From assembly GCF_910591885.1 (NCBI RefSeq), contig NW_025963553.1, forward strand, positions 4,836,001 to 4,900,000: 64,000 bases of DNA, read 5' to 3'. How positions within the stretch are numbered: the first letter of the stretch is position 1; each line of letters begins with the position of its first letter. The position numbers and the translations under genes are program-made. The notes below the pieces were generated by a model. That model made no database searches. It saw nothing but the letters and a program-made list of their open reading frames with translations, and had not been told where the DNA came from. Below, piece by piece: positions 8,819 through 22,266 of the stretch. The DNA comes from Bombus terrestris. Taxonomy: Eukaryota; Arthropoda; Insecta; Hymenoptera; Apidae.

Positions 8819-11758
8819 TTGTGATCGTTGTTCGCTCGCTCCGCTCGCTCGTAAAAATTTAGTCCAACCTCACATCCGATCCGACACGTTCGCAAATTCG
8901 AAATAAGTCGCCACCATATCGAATTATGAACGCAAGATGGATTGGTTTTAGGTTACGCTACAGTTTTCGAGCGCGCGCAGCGAACGAGAGACGCGTAAAG
9001 GTGTGTCACAATCCAACGGTTTGGCACATACGGACATTGAAACATTCGCACCAGCCCGAGGAGCCGGAAGTCTTTATCCTATTGCCTGCTGACAATTGTT
9101 TACAGTTTGTGAATAGTTTCACATAAATAGTACTATTTCCACATACTACAGTCCAATGTGATGTCCGAAGTGGCTGACAAAATTAGGTACTAACACGAAA
9201 TATATGCAAGGCAATATAAGGTATATGTATACCTTGCAAATTGTGATCGTTGCTCGCTCGCTCCGCTCGCTCGTAAAAATTTAGTCCAACCTCACATACG
9301 ATCCGACACGTTCGCAAATTCGAAATAAGTTGCCTTCATATCGAATGACTAACGCAAGATGGATTGGGTTTAGGTTAGGCTACAGCTTTCGAGCGAGCGC
9401 AGCGAGCGAGAGACGCGTAAAGGTGTGTCACAATCCAACGGTTTGGCACATACTGACATTGAAACATTCGCACCAGCCAGGGGAGCCGGAAGTATTTATC
9501 CTATTGCCTGCTGACAAATGTTTACAGTTTGTGAATAGTTTCACATAAATAGTACTATTTCCACATACTACAGTGCAATGTGATGTCCGAAGTGGCTGAC
9601 AAAATTCGGTACTAACACGATATATATGCATATTGCAAGGTATATGTATACCTTGCAAATTGTGATCGTTGCTCGCTCGCTCCGCTCGCTCGTAAAAATT
9701 TAGTCCAACCTCACATCCGATCCGACACATTCGCAAATTCGAAATAAGTCGCCTTCATATCGAATGACTAACGCAAGAGGGATTGGTTTTAGGTTAGGCT
9801 ATAGTTTTCGAGCGAGCGCAGCGAGCGAGAGACGCGTAAAGGTGTATCACAATCTAACGGTTTGGCACATACGGACATTGAAACATTCGCACCAGCCAGA
9901 GGAGCCGGAAGTATTTATCCTATTGCCTGCTTACAAATGTTTACAGTTTGTGAATAGTTTCACATAAATAGTACTATTTCCACATACTACAGTCCAATGT
10001 GATGTCCGAAGTGGCTAACAAAATTAGGTACTAACACGATATATATGCATATTGCAAGGTATATGTATACCTTGCAAATTGTGATCGTTGCTCGCTCGCT
10101 CCGCTCGCTCGTAAAAATTTAGTCCAACCTCACATCCGATCCGACACGTTCGCAAATTCGAAATAAGTCGCCACCATATCGAATAATGAACGCAAGATGG
10201 ATTGGTTTTAGGTTACGCTATAGTTTTCGAGCGAGCGCAGCGAACGAGAGACGCGTAAAGGTGTGTCACAATCCAACGGTTTGGCACATACTGACATTGA
10301 AACATTCGCACCAGCCCGAGGAGCCGGAAGTCTTTATCATATTGCCTACTGACAAATGTTTACAGTTTGTGAATAGTTTCACATAAATAGTACTATTTCC
10401 ACATACTACAGTGCAATGTGATGTCCGAAGTGGCTGACAAAATTAGGTACTAACACGATATATATGCATATTGCAAGGTATATGTATACCTTGCAAATTG
10501 TGTTCGTTGCTCGCTCGCTCCGCTCGCTCGTAAAAATTTAGTCCAACCTCACATCCGATCCGACACGTTCGGAAAATTCGAAATAAGTCGCCTTCATATC
10601 GAATGACTAACGCAAGAGGGATTGGTTTTAGGTTAGGCTATAGTTTTCGAGCGAGCGCAGCGAGCGAGAGACGCGTAAAGGTGTATCACAATCTAACGGT
10701 TTGGCACATACGGACATTGAAACATTCGCACCAGCCAGAGGAGCCGGAAGTATTTATCCTATTGCCTGCTGACAAATGTTTATAGTTTGTGAATAGTTTC
10801 ACATAAATAGTACTATTTCCACATACTACAGTGCAATGTGATGTCCGAAGTGGCTGACAAAATTCGGTACTAACACGATATATATGCATATTGCAAGGTA
10901 TATGTATACCTTGCAAATTGTGATCGTTGCTCGCTCGCTCCGCTCGCTCGTAAAAATTTAGTCCAACCTCACATCCGATCCGACACGTTCGCAAATTCGA
11001 AATAAGTCGCCTTCATATCGAATGACTAACGCAAGAGGGATTGGTTTTAGGTTAGGCGATAGTTTTCGAGCGAGAGCAGCGAACGAGAGACGCGTAAAGG
11101 TGTGTCACAATCCAACGGTTTGGCACATACGGACATTGAAACATTCGCACCAGCCCGAGGAGCCGGAAGTCTTTATCCTATTGCCTGCTGACAAATGTTT
11201 ACAGTCTGTGAATAGTTTCACATAAATAGTACTATTTCCACATACTACAGTCCAATGTGATGTCCGAAGTGGCTGACAAAATTAGGTAGTAACACGAAAT
11301 ATATGCAAGGCAATATAAGGTATATGTATACTTTGCAAATTGTGATCGTGGCTCGCTCGCTCCGCTCGCTCGTAAAAATTTAGTCCAACCTCGCATCCGA
11401 TCCGACACGTTCGCAAATTCGAAATAAGTCGCCTTCATATCGAATGACTAACGCAAGAGGGATTGGTTTTAGGTTAGGCTATAGTTTTCGAGCGAGCGCA
11501 GCGAGCGAGAGACGCGTAAAGGTGTATCACAATCTAACGGTTTGGCACATACGGACATTGAAACATTCGCACCAGCCAGAGGAGCCGGAAGTATTTATCC
11601 TATTGCCTGCTGACAAATGTTTACAGTTTGTGAATAGTTTCACATAAATAGTACTATTTCCACATACTACAGTGCAATGTGATGTCCGAAGTGGCTGACA
11701 AAATTAGGTACTAACACGATATATATGCATATTGCAAGGTATATGTATACCTTGCAAA
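8819..11758 (+). repeat. Higher-order repeat: N-G-Y-P'-X-S-D heptamer, copy 2 (2940 bp)
   Basis: Monomers start at 8819 (N), 9241 (G), 9660 (Y), 10079 (P'), 10498 (X, 420 bp), 10918 (S) and 11340 (D). It matches 4197-7136 at an offset of 4622 bp, including the extra base in TTCGGAAAATTCG near 10569, the TTGTGTTCG start, GGCGATAG in S and the GATCGTGGCTCG junction. A private change here is GAGCGCGCGCAGCG in the N copy near 8970. The shared one-base insertion excludes independent assembly of the two blocks from single monomers. Confidence 0.88.
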
Positions 11759-12599
11759 TTGTGATCGTTGTTCGCTCGCTCCGCTCGCCCGTAAAAATTT
11801 AGTCCAACCTCACATCCGATCCGACACGTTCGCAAATTCGAAATAAGTCGCCACCATATCGAATTATGAACGCAAGATGGATTGGTTTTAGGTTACGCTA
11901 CAGTTTTCGAGCGAGCGCAGCGAACGAGAGACGCGTAAAGGTGTGTCACAATCCAACGGTTTGGCACATACGGACATTGAAACATTCGCACCAGCCCGAG
12001 GAGCCGGAAGTCTTTATCCTATTGCCTGCTGACAAATGTTTACAGTCTGTGAATAGTTTCACATAAATAGTACTATTTCCACATACTACAGTCCAATGTG
12101 ATGTCCGAAGTGGCTGACAAAATTAGGTAGTAACACGAAATATATGCAAGGCAATATAAGGTATATGTATACTTTGCAAATTGTGATCGTGGCTCGCTCG
12201 CTCCGCTCGCTCGTAAAAATTTAGTCCAACCTCGCATCCGATCCGACACGTTCGCAAATTCGAAATAAGTCGCCTTCATATCGAATGACTAACGCAAGAG
12301 GGATTGGTTTTAGGTTAGGCTATAGTTTTCGAGCGAGCGCAGCGAGCGAGAGACGCGTAAAGGTGTATCACAATCTAACGGTTTGGCACATACGGACATT
12401 GAAACATTCGCACCAGCCAGAGGAGCCGGAAGTATTTATCCTATTGCCTGCTGACAAATGTTTACAGTTTGTGAATAGTTTCACATAAATAGTACTATTT
12501 CCACATACTACAGTGCAATGTGATGTCCGAAGTGGCTGACAAAATTAGGTACTAACACGATATATATGCATATTGCAAGGTATATGTATACCTTGCAAA
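11759..12599 (+). repeat. S-D dimer with an N/S hybrid first monomer (841 bp)
   Basis: The monomer at 11759 begins like N (GCTCGCCCG, CGAATTATGAAC, GGTTACGCTACAG) and ends like S (ACAGTCTGTG, GGTAGTAAC, TATACTTTGC). It is followed by a D monomer at 12181 through the same GATCGTGGCTCG junction as the other S-D pairs. The GCTCGCCCG variant links it to the N copies at 7137 and 12600. Confidence 0.82.
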
Positions 12600-15119
12600 T
12601 TGTGATCGTTGTTCGCTCGCTCCGCTCGCCCGTAAAAATTTAGTCCAACCTCACATCCGATCCGACACGTTCGCAAATTCGAAATAAGTCGCCACCATAT
12701 CGAATTATGAACGCAAGATGGATTGGTTTTAGGTTACGCTACAGTTTTCGAGCGAGCGCAGCGAACGAGAGACGCGTAAAGGTGTGTCACAATCCAACGG
12801 TTTGGCACATACGGACATTGAAACATTCGCACCAGCCCGAGGAGCCGGAAGTCTTTATCCTATTGCCTGCTGACAATTGTTTACAGTTTGTGAATAGTTT
12901 CACATAAATAGTACTATTTCCACATACTACAGTCCAATGTGATGTCCGAAGTGGCTGACAAAATTAGGTACTAACACGAAATATATGCAAGGCAATATAA
13001 GGTATATGTATACCTTGCAAATTGTGATCGTTGCTCGCTCGCTCCGCTCGCTCGTAAAAATTTAGTCCAACCTCACATACGATCCGACACGTTCGCAAAT
13101 TCGAAATAAGTTGCCTTCATATCGAATGACTAACGCAAGATGGATTGGGTTTAGGTTAGGCTACAGCTTTCGAGCGAGCGCAGCGAGCGAGAGACGCGTA
13201 AAGGTGTGTCACAATCCAACGGTTTGGCACATACTGACATTGAAACATTCGCACCAGCCAGGGGAGCCGGAAGTATTTATCCTATTGCCTGCTGACAAAT
13301 GTTTACAGTTTGTGAATAGTTTCACATAAATAGTACTATTTCCACATACTACAGTGCAATGTGATGTCCGAAGTGGCTGACAAAATTCGGTACTAACACG
13401 ATATATATGCATATTGCAAGGTATATGTATACCTTGCAAATTGTGATCGTTGCTCGCTCGCTCCGCTCGCTCGTAAAAATTTAGTCCAACCTCACATCCG
13501 ATCCGACACATTCGCAAATTCGAAATAAGTCGCCTTCATATCGAATGACTAACGCAAGAGGGATTGGTTTTAGGTTAGGCTATAGTTTTCGAGCGAGCGC
13601 AGCGAGCGAGAGACGCGTAAAGGTGTATCACAATCTAACGGTTTGGCACATACGGACATTGAAACATTCGCACCAGCCAGAGGAGCCGGAAGTATTTATC
13701 CTATTGCCTGCTTACAAATGTTTACAGTTTGTGAATAGTTTCACATAAATAGTACTATTTCCACATACTACAGTCCAATGTGATGTCCGAAGTGGCTAAC
13801 AAAATTAGGTACTAACACGATATATATGCATATTGCAAGGTATATGTATACCTTGCAAATTGTGATCGTTGCTCGCTCGCTCCGCTCGCTCGTAAAAATT
13901 TAGTCCAACCTCACATCCGATCCGACACGTTCGCAAATTCGAAATAAGTCGCCACCATATCGAATAATGAACGCAAGATGGATTGGTTTTAGGTTACGCT
14001 ATAGTTTTCGAGCGAGCGCAGCGAACGAGAGACGCGTAAAGGTGTGTCACAATCCAACGGTTTGGCACATACTGACATTGAAACATTCGCACCAGCCCGA
14101 GGAGCCGGAAGTCTTTATCATATTGCCTACTGACAAATGTTTACAGTTTGTGAATAGTTTCACATAAATAGTACTATTTCCACATACTACAGTGCAATGT
14201 GATGTCCGAAGTGGCTGACAAAATTAGGTACTAACACGATATATATGCATATTGCAAGGTATATGTATACCTTGCAAATTGTGTTCGTTGCTCGCTCGCT
14301 CCGCTCGCTCGTAAAAATTTAGTCCAACCTCACATCCGATCCGACACGTTCGCAAATTCGAAATAAGTCGCCTTCATATCGAATGACTAACGCAAGAGGG
14401 ATTGGTTTTAGGTTAGGCTATAGTTTTCGAGCGAGCGCAGCGAACGAGAGACGCGTAAAGGTGTGTCACAATCCAACGGTTTGGCACATACGGACATTGA
14501 AACATTCGCACCAGCCCGAGGAGCCGGAAGTCTTTATCCTATTGCCTGCTGACAAATGTTTACAGTCTGTGAATAGTTTCACATAAATAGTACTATTTCC
14601 ACATACTACAGTCCAATGTGATGTCCGAAGTGGCTGACAAAATTAGGTAGTAACACGAAATATATGCAAGGCAATATAAGGTATATGTATACTTTGCAAA
14701 TTGTGATCGTTGCTCGCTCGCTCCGCTCGCTCGTAAAAATTTAGTCCAACCTCGCATCCGATCCGACACGTTCGCAAATTCGAAATAAGTCGCCTTCATA
14801 TCGAATGACTAACGCAAGAGGGATTGGTTTTAGGTTAGGCTATAGTTTTCGAGCGAGCGCAGCGAGCGAGAGACGCGTAAAGGTGTATCACAATCTAACG
14901 GTTTGGCACATACGGACATTGAAACATTCGCACCAGCCCGAGGAGCCGGAAGTATTTATCCTATTGCCTGCTGACAAATGTTTACAGTTTGTGAATAGTT
15001 TCACATAAATAGTACTATTTCCACATACTACAGTGCAATGTGATGTCCGAAGTGGCGAACAAAATTAGGTACTAACACGATATATATGCATATTGCAAGG
15101 TATATGTATACCTTGCAAA
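12600..15119 (+). repeat. N-G-Y-P'-S-D hexamer (heptamer lacking the X body)
   Basis: Monomers start at 12600 (N), 13022 (G), 13441 (Y), 13860 (P'), 14279 (S) and 14701 (D). The monomer at 14279 starts TTGTGTTCG, as X copies do, but continues as S. It is therefore an X/S hybrid that would arise by deleting one monomer length from the X-S pair. The D copy has CAGCCCGAGG and a GGCGAACAAA tail, unlike other D copies. Together with the heptamers it shows that block length changes by whole monomers. Confidence 0.84.
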
Positions 15120-15960
15120 TTGTGATCGTTGCTCGCTCGCTCCGCTCGCTCGTAAAAATTTAGTCCAACCTCACATCCGATCCGACACGTTCGCAAATTC
15201 GAAATAAGTCGCCACCATATCGAATAATGAACGCAAGATGGATTGGTTTTAGGTTACGCTATAGTTTTCGAGCGAGCGCAGCGAACGAGAGACGCGTAAA
15301 GGTGTGTCACAATCCAACGGTTTGGCACATACGGACATTGAAACATTCGCACCAGCCCGAGGAGCCGGAAGTCTTTATCCTATTGCCTGCTGACAAATGT
15401 TTACAGTTTGTGAATAGTTTCACATAAATAGTACTATTTCCACATACTACAGTCCAATGTGATGTCCGAAGTGGCTGACAAAATTAGGTACTAACACGAA
15501 ATATATGCAAGGCAATATAAGGTATATGTATACCTTGCAAATTGTGATCGTTGCTCGCTCGCTCCGCTCGCTCGTAAAAATTTAGTCCAACCTCACATCC
15601 GATCCGACACGTTCGCAAATTCGAAATAAGTCGCCTTCATATCGAACGACTAACGCAAGAGGGATTGGTTTTAGGTTAGGCTATAGTTTTCGTGCGAGCG
15701 CAGCGAGCGAGAGACGCGTAAAGGTGTATCACAATCTAACGGTTTGGCACATACGGACATTGAAACATTCGCACCAGCCAGAGGAGCCGGAAGTACTTAT
15801 CGTATTTCCAGCTGACAAATGTTTACAGCTTGTGAATAGTTTCACATAAATAGTACTATTTCCACATACTACAGTGCAATGTGATGTCCGAAGTGGCTGA
15901 CAAAATTAAGTATTAACACGATATATATGCATATTGCAAGGTATATGTATACCTTGCAAA
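15120..15960 (+). repeat. K monomer and a start-less D-like monomer
   Basis: The K monomer (15120, 422 bp) is followed by a D-like copy at 15542 with several private changes: CGAACGACTAAC (ATG lost), TTCGTGCGAGCG, GTACTTATCGTATTTCCAGC and ACAGCTTGTG, and a tail reading AAGTATTAACACG. The CTTATCGTATTTCCAGC segment recurs in the monomer at 22267. Confidence 0.82.
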
Positions 15961-18900
15961 TTGTGATCGTTGCTCGCTCGCTCCGCTCGCTCGTAAAAAT
16001 TTAGTCCAACCTCACATCCGATCCGACACGTTCGCAAATTCGAAATAAGTCGCCTTCATATCGAATGACTAACGCAAGAGGGATTGGTTTTAGGTTAGGC
16101 TATAGTTTTCGAGCGAGCGCAGCGAGCGAGAGACGCGTAAAGGTGTATCACAATCTAACGGTTTGGCACATACGGACATTGAAACATTCGCACCAGCCAG
16201 AGGAGCCGGAAGTATTTATCCTATTGCCTGCTGACAAATGTTTACAGTTTGTGAATAGTTTCACATAAATAGTACTATTTCCACATACTACAGTGCAATG
16301 TGATGTCCGAAGTGTCTGACAAAATTAGGTACTAACACGAAATATATGCAAGGCAATATAAGGTATATGTATACCTTGCAAATTGTGATCGTTGCTCGCT
16401 CGCTCCGCTCGCTCGTAAAAATTTAGTCCAACCTCACATCCGATCCGACACGTTCGCAAATTCGAAATAAGTCGCCACCATATCGAATAATGAACGCAAG
16501 ATGGATTGGTTTTAGGTTACGCTATAGTTTTCGAGCGAGCGCAGCGAACGAGAGACGCGTAAAGGTGTGTCACAATCCAACGGTTTGGCACATACGGACA
16601 TTGAAACATTCGCACCAGCCCGAGGAGCCGGAAGTCTTTATCCTATTGCCTGCTGACAAATGTTTACAGTTTGTGAATAGTTTCACATAAATAGTACTAT
16701 TTCCACATACTACAGTCCAATGTGATGTCCGAAGTGGCTGACAAAATTAGGTACTAACACGAAATATATGCAAGGCAATATAAGGTATATGTATACCTTG
16801 CAAATTGTGATCGTTGCTCGCTCGCTCCGCTCGCTCGTAAAAATTTAGTCCAACCTCACATCCGATCCGACACGTTCGCAAATTCGAAATAAGTCGCCTT
16901 CATATCGAATGACTAACGCAAGAGGGATTGGTTTTAGGTTAGGCTATAGTTTTCGAGCGAGCGCAGCGAGCGAGAGACGCGTAAAGGTGTATCACAATCT
17001 AACGGTTTGGCACATACGGACATTGAAACATTCGCACCAGCCAGAGGAGCCGGAAGTATTTATCCTATTGCCTGCTTACAAATGTTTACAGTTTGTGAAT
17101 AGTTTCACATAAATAGTACTATTTCCACATACTACAGTCCAATGTGATGTCCGAAGTGGCTAACAAAATTAGGTACTAACACGATATATATGCATATTGC
17201 AAGGTATATGTATACCTTGCAAATTGTGATCGTTGCTCGCTCGCTCCGCTCGCTCGTAAAAATTTAGTCCAACCTCACATCCGATCCGACACGTTCGCAA
17301 ATTCGAAATAAGTCGCCTTCATATCGAATGACTAACGCAAGAGGGATTGGTTTTAGGTTAGGCTATAGTTTTCGAGCGAGCGCAGCGAGCGAGAGACGCG
17401 TAAAGGTGTATCACAATCTAACGGTTTGGCACATACGGACATTGAAACATTCGCACCAGCCAGAGGAGCCGGAAGTATTTATCCTATTGCCTGCTGACAA
17501 ATGTTTACAGTTTGTGAATAGTTTCACATAAATAGTACTATTTCCACATACTACAGTCCAATGTGATGTCCGAAGTGGCTAACAAAATTAGGTACTAACA
17601 CGATATATATGCATATTGCAAGGTATATGTATACCTTGCAAATTGTGATCGTTGCTCGCTCGCTCCGCTCGCTCGTAAAAATTTAGTCCAACCTCACATC
17701 CGATCCGACACGTTCGCAAATTCGAAATAAGTCGCCTTCATATCGAATGACTAACGCAAGAGGGATTGGTTTTAGGTTAGGCTATAGTTTTCGAGAGAGC
17801 GCAGCGAGCGAGAGACGCGTAAAGGTGTATCACAATCTAACGGTTTGGCACATACGGACATTGAAATATTCGCACCAGCCAGAGGAGCCGGAAGTATTTA
17901 TCCTATTGCCTGCTGACAAATGTTTACAGTTTGTGAATAGTTTCACATAAATAGTACTATTTCCACATACTACAGTGCAATGTGATGTCCGAAGTGACTG
18001 ACAAAATTAGGTACTAACACGAAATATATGCAAGGCAATATAAGGTATATGTATACCTTGCAAATTGTGATCGTTGCTCGCTCGCTCCGCTCGCTCGTAA
18101 AAATTTAGTCCAACCTCACATCCGATCCGACACGTTCGCAAATTCGAAATAAGTCGCCACCATATCGAATAATGAACGCAAGATGGATTGGTTTTAGGTT
18201 ACGCTATAGTTTTCGAGCGAGCGCAGCGAACGAGAGACGCGTAAAGGTGTGTCACAATCCAACGGTTTGGCACATACGGACATTGAAACATTCGCACCAG
18301 CCCGAGGAGCCGGAAGTCTTTATCCTATTGCCTGCTGACAAATGTTTACAGTTTGTGAATAGTTTCACATAAATAGTACTATTTCCACATACTACAGTCC
18401 AATGTGATGTCCGAAGTGGCTGACAAAATTAGGTACTAACACGAAATATATGCAAGGCAATATAAGGTATATGTATACCTTGCAAATTGTGATCGTTGCT
18501 CGCTCGCTCCGCTCGCTCGTAAAAATTTAGTCCAACCTCACATCCGATCCGACACGTTCGCAAATTCGAAATAAGTCGCCTTCATATCGAATGACTAACG
18601 CAAGAGGGATTGGTTTTAGGTTAGGCTATAGTTTTCGAGCGAGCGCAGCGAGCGAGAGACGCGTAAAGGTATATCACAATCTAACGGTTTGGCACATACG
18701 GACATTGAAACATTCGCACCAGCCAGAGGAGCCGGAAGTATTTATCCTATTGCCTGCTTACAAATGTTTACAGTTTGTGAATAGTTTCACATAAATAGTA
18801 CTATTTCCACATACTACAGTCCAATGTGATGTCCGAAGTGGCTAACAAAATTAGGTACTAACACGATATATATGCATATTGCAAGGTATATGTATACCTT

Positions 18901-19324
18901 GCAAATTGTGATCGTTGCTCGCTCGCTCCGCTCGCTCGTAAAAATTTAGTCCAACCTCACATCCGATCCGACACGTTCGCAAATTCGAAATAAGTCGCCT
19001 TCATATCGAATTACTAACGCAAGAGGGATTGGTTTTAGGTTAGGCTATAGTTTTCGAGCGAGCGCAGCGAGCGAGAGACGCGTAAAGGTGTATCACAATC
19101 TAACGGTTTGGCACATACGGACATTGAAACATTCGCACCAGCCAGAGGAGCCGGAAGTATTTATCCTATTGCCTGCTGACAAATGTTTACAGTTTGTGAA
19201 TAGTTTCACATAAATAGTACTATTTCCACATACTACAGTCCAATGTGATGTCCGAAGTGGCTAACAAAATTAGGTACTAACACGATATATATGCATATTG
19301 CAAGGTATATGTATACCTTGCAAA
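15961..19324 (+). repeat. Higher-order repeat: D-K-Y-D tetramer, two copies of 1682 bp
   Basis: Copy 1 starts at 15961 (D, long), 16383 (K, long), 16805 (Y), 17224 (D). Copy 2 starts at 17643 (D, long), 18065 (K, long), 18487 (Y), 18906 (D). Copy 2 carries private changes: TCGAGAGAGCGC and GAAATATTCG in its first D, GGTATATCAC in Y, and CGAATTACTAAC in its last D, which removes the ATG. The tetramer follows directly on itself, so this is a tandem duplication of four monomers. Confidence 0.86.
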
Positions 19325-20168
19325 TTGTGATCGTTGCTCGCTCGCTCCGCTCGCTCGTAAAAATTTAGTCCAACCTCACATCCGATCCGACACGTTCGCA
19401 AATTCGAAATAAGTCGCCACCATATCGAATAATGAACGCAAGATGGATTGGTTTTAGGTTACGCTATAGTTTTCGAGCGAGCGCAGCGAACGAGAGACGC
19501 GTAAAGGTGTGTCACAATCCAACGGTTTGGCACATACGGACATTGAAACATTCGCACCAGCCCGAGGAGCCGGAAGTCTTTATCCTATTGCCTGCTGACA
19601 AATGTTTACAGTTTGTGAATAGTTTCACATAAATAGTACTATTTCCACATACTACAGTCCAATGTGATGTCCGAAGTGACTGACAAAATTAGGTACTAAC
19701 ACGAAATATATGCAAGGCAATATAAGGTATATGTATACCTTGCAAATTGTGATCGTTGCTCGCTCGCTCCGCTCGCTCGTAAAAATTTAGTCCAACCTCA
19801 CATCCGATCCGACACGTTCGCAAATTCGAAATAAGTCGCCACCATATCGAATAATGAACGCAAGATGGATTGGTTTTAGGTTACGCTATAGTTTTCGAGC
19901 GAGCGCAGCGAACGAGAGACGCGTAAAGGTGTGTCACAATCCAACGGTTTGGCACATACTGACATTGAAACATTCGCACCAGCCAGAGGAGCCGGAAGTA
20001 TTTATCCTATTGCCTGCTGACAAATGTTTACAGTTTGTGAATAGTTTCACATAAATAGTACTATTTCGACATACTACAGTGGAATGTGATGTCCGAAGTG
20101 GCTGACGAAATTAGGTACTAACACGAAATATATGCAAGGCAATATAAGGTATATGTATACCTTGCAAA
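19325..20168 (+). repeat. Two long K monomers
   Basis: Monomers at 19325 and 19747 are both 422 bp. The second is a K variant with CATACTGACATT, CCAGAGGAG and a tail reading TTTCGACATACTACAGTGGAATG and GACGAAATTAGG. A close relative of this variant occurs at 38222. It leads into a G monomer where N is normally found, so it marks a joint between blocks. Confidence 0.82.
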
Positions 20169-22266
20169 TTGTGATCGTTGCTCGCTCGCTCCGCTCGCTC
20201 GTAAAAATTTAGTCCAACCTCACATACGATCCGACACGTTCGCAAATTCGAAATAAGTTGCCTTCATATCGAATGACTAACGCAAGATGGATTGGGTTTA
20301 GGTTAGGCTACAGCTTTCGAGCGAGCGCAGCGAGCGAGAGACGCGTAAAGGTGTGTCACAATCCAACGGTTTGGCACATACTGACATTGAAACATTCGCA
20401 CCAGCCAGGGGAGCCGGAAGTATTTATCCTATTGCCTGCTGACAAATGTTTACAGTTTGTGAATAGTTTCACATAAATAGTACTATTTCCACATACTACA
20501 GTGCAATGTGATGTCCGAAGTGGCTGACAAAATTCGGTACTAACACGATATATATGCATATTGCAAGGTATATGTATACCTTGCAAATTGTGATCGTTGC
20601 TCGCTCGCTCCGCTCGCTCGTAAAAATTTAGTCCAACCTCACATCCGATCCGACACGTTCGCAAATTCGAAATAAGTCGCCTTCATATCGAATGACTAAC
20701 GCAAGAGGGATTGGTTTTAGGTTAGGCTATAGTTTTCGAGCGAGCGCAGCGAGCGAGAGACGCGTAAAGGTGTATCACAATCTAACGGTTTGGCACATAC
20801 GGACATTGAAACATTCGCACCAGCCAGAGGAGCCGGAAGTATTTATCCTATTGCCTGCTTACAAATGTTTACAGTTTGTGAATAGTTTCACATAAATAGT
20901 ACTATTTCCACATACTACAGTCCAATGTGATGTCCGAAGTGGCTAACAAAATTAGGTACTAACACGATATATATGCATATTGCAAGGTATATGTATACCT
21001 TGCAAATTGTGATCGTTGCTCGCTCGCTCCGCTCGCTCGTAAAAATTTAGTCCAACCTCACATCCGATCCGACACGTTCGCAAATTCGAAATAAGTCGCC
21101 ACCATATCGAATAATGAACGCAAGATGGATTGGTTTTAGGTTACGCTATAGTTTTCGAGCGAGCGCAGCGAACGAGAGACGCGTAAAGGTGTGTCACAAT
21201 CCAACGGTTTGGCACATACTGACATTGAAACATTCGCACCAGCCCGAGGAGCCGGAAGTCTTTATCATATTGCCTACTGACAAATGTTTACAGTTTGTGA
21301 ATAGTTTCACATAAATAGTACTATTTCCACATACTACAGTGCAATGTGATGTCCGAAGTGGCTGACAAAATTAGGTACTAACACGATATATATGCATATT
21401 GCAAGGTATATGTATACCTTGCAAATTGTGTTCGTTGCTCGCTCGCTCCGCTCGCTCGTAAAAATTTAGTCCAACCTCACATCCGATCCGACACGTTCGC
21501 AAATTCGAAATAAGTCGCCTTCATATCGAATGACTAACGCAAGAGGGATTGGTTTTAGGTTAGGCTATAGTTTTCGAGCGAGCGCAGCGAGCGAGAGACG
21601 CGTAAAGGTGTATCACAATCTAACGGTTTGGCACATACGGACATTGAAACATTCGCACCAGCCAGAGGAGCCGGAAGTATTTATCCTATTGCCTGCTGAC
21701 AAATGTTTATAGTTTGTGAATAGTTTCACATAAATAGTACTATTTCCACATACTACAGTGCAATGTGATGTCCGAAGTGGCTGACAAAATTCGGTACTAA
21801 CACGATATATATGCATATTGCAAGGTATATGTATACCTTGCAAATTGTGATCGTTGCTCGCTCGCTCCGCTCGCTCGTAAAAATTTAGTCCAACCTCACA
21901 TCCGATCCGACACGTTCGCAAATTCGAAATAAGTCGCCTTCATATCGAATGACTAACGCAAGAGGGATTGGTTTTAGGTTAGGCTATAGTTTTCGAGCGA
22001 GCGCAGCGAACGAGAGACGCGTAAAGGTGTGTCACAATCCAACGGTTTGGCACATACGGACATTGAAACATTCGCACCAGCCCGAGGAGCCGGAAGTCTT
22101 TATCCTATTGCCTGCTGACAAATGTTTACAGTCTGTGAATAGTTTCACATAAATAGTACTATTTCCACATACTACAGTCCAATGTGATGTCCGAAGTGGC
22201 TGACAAAATTAGGTAGTAACACGAAATATATGCAAGGCAATATAAGGTATATGTATACTTTGCAAA
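20169..22266 (+). repeat. Displaced copy of the heptamer core: G-Y-P'-X-S
   Basis: Monomers start at 20169 (G), 20588 (Y), 21007 (P'), 21426 (X), 21845 (S, 422 bp). The order and the TTGTGTTCG start of X match the heptamers, but the one-base insertion is absent and X is 419 bp. This copy thus represents the state before that insertion. The G copy here is the last one in the window with CCAGCCAGGGGAG; later G copies have CCAGCCAGAGGAG. Confidence 0.84.
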
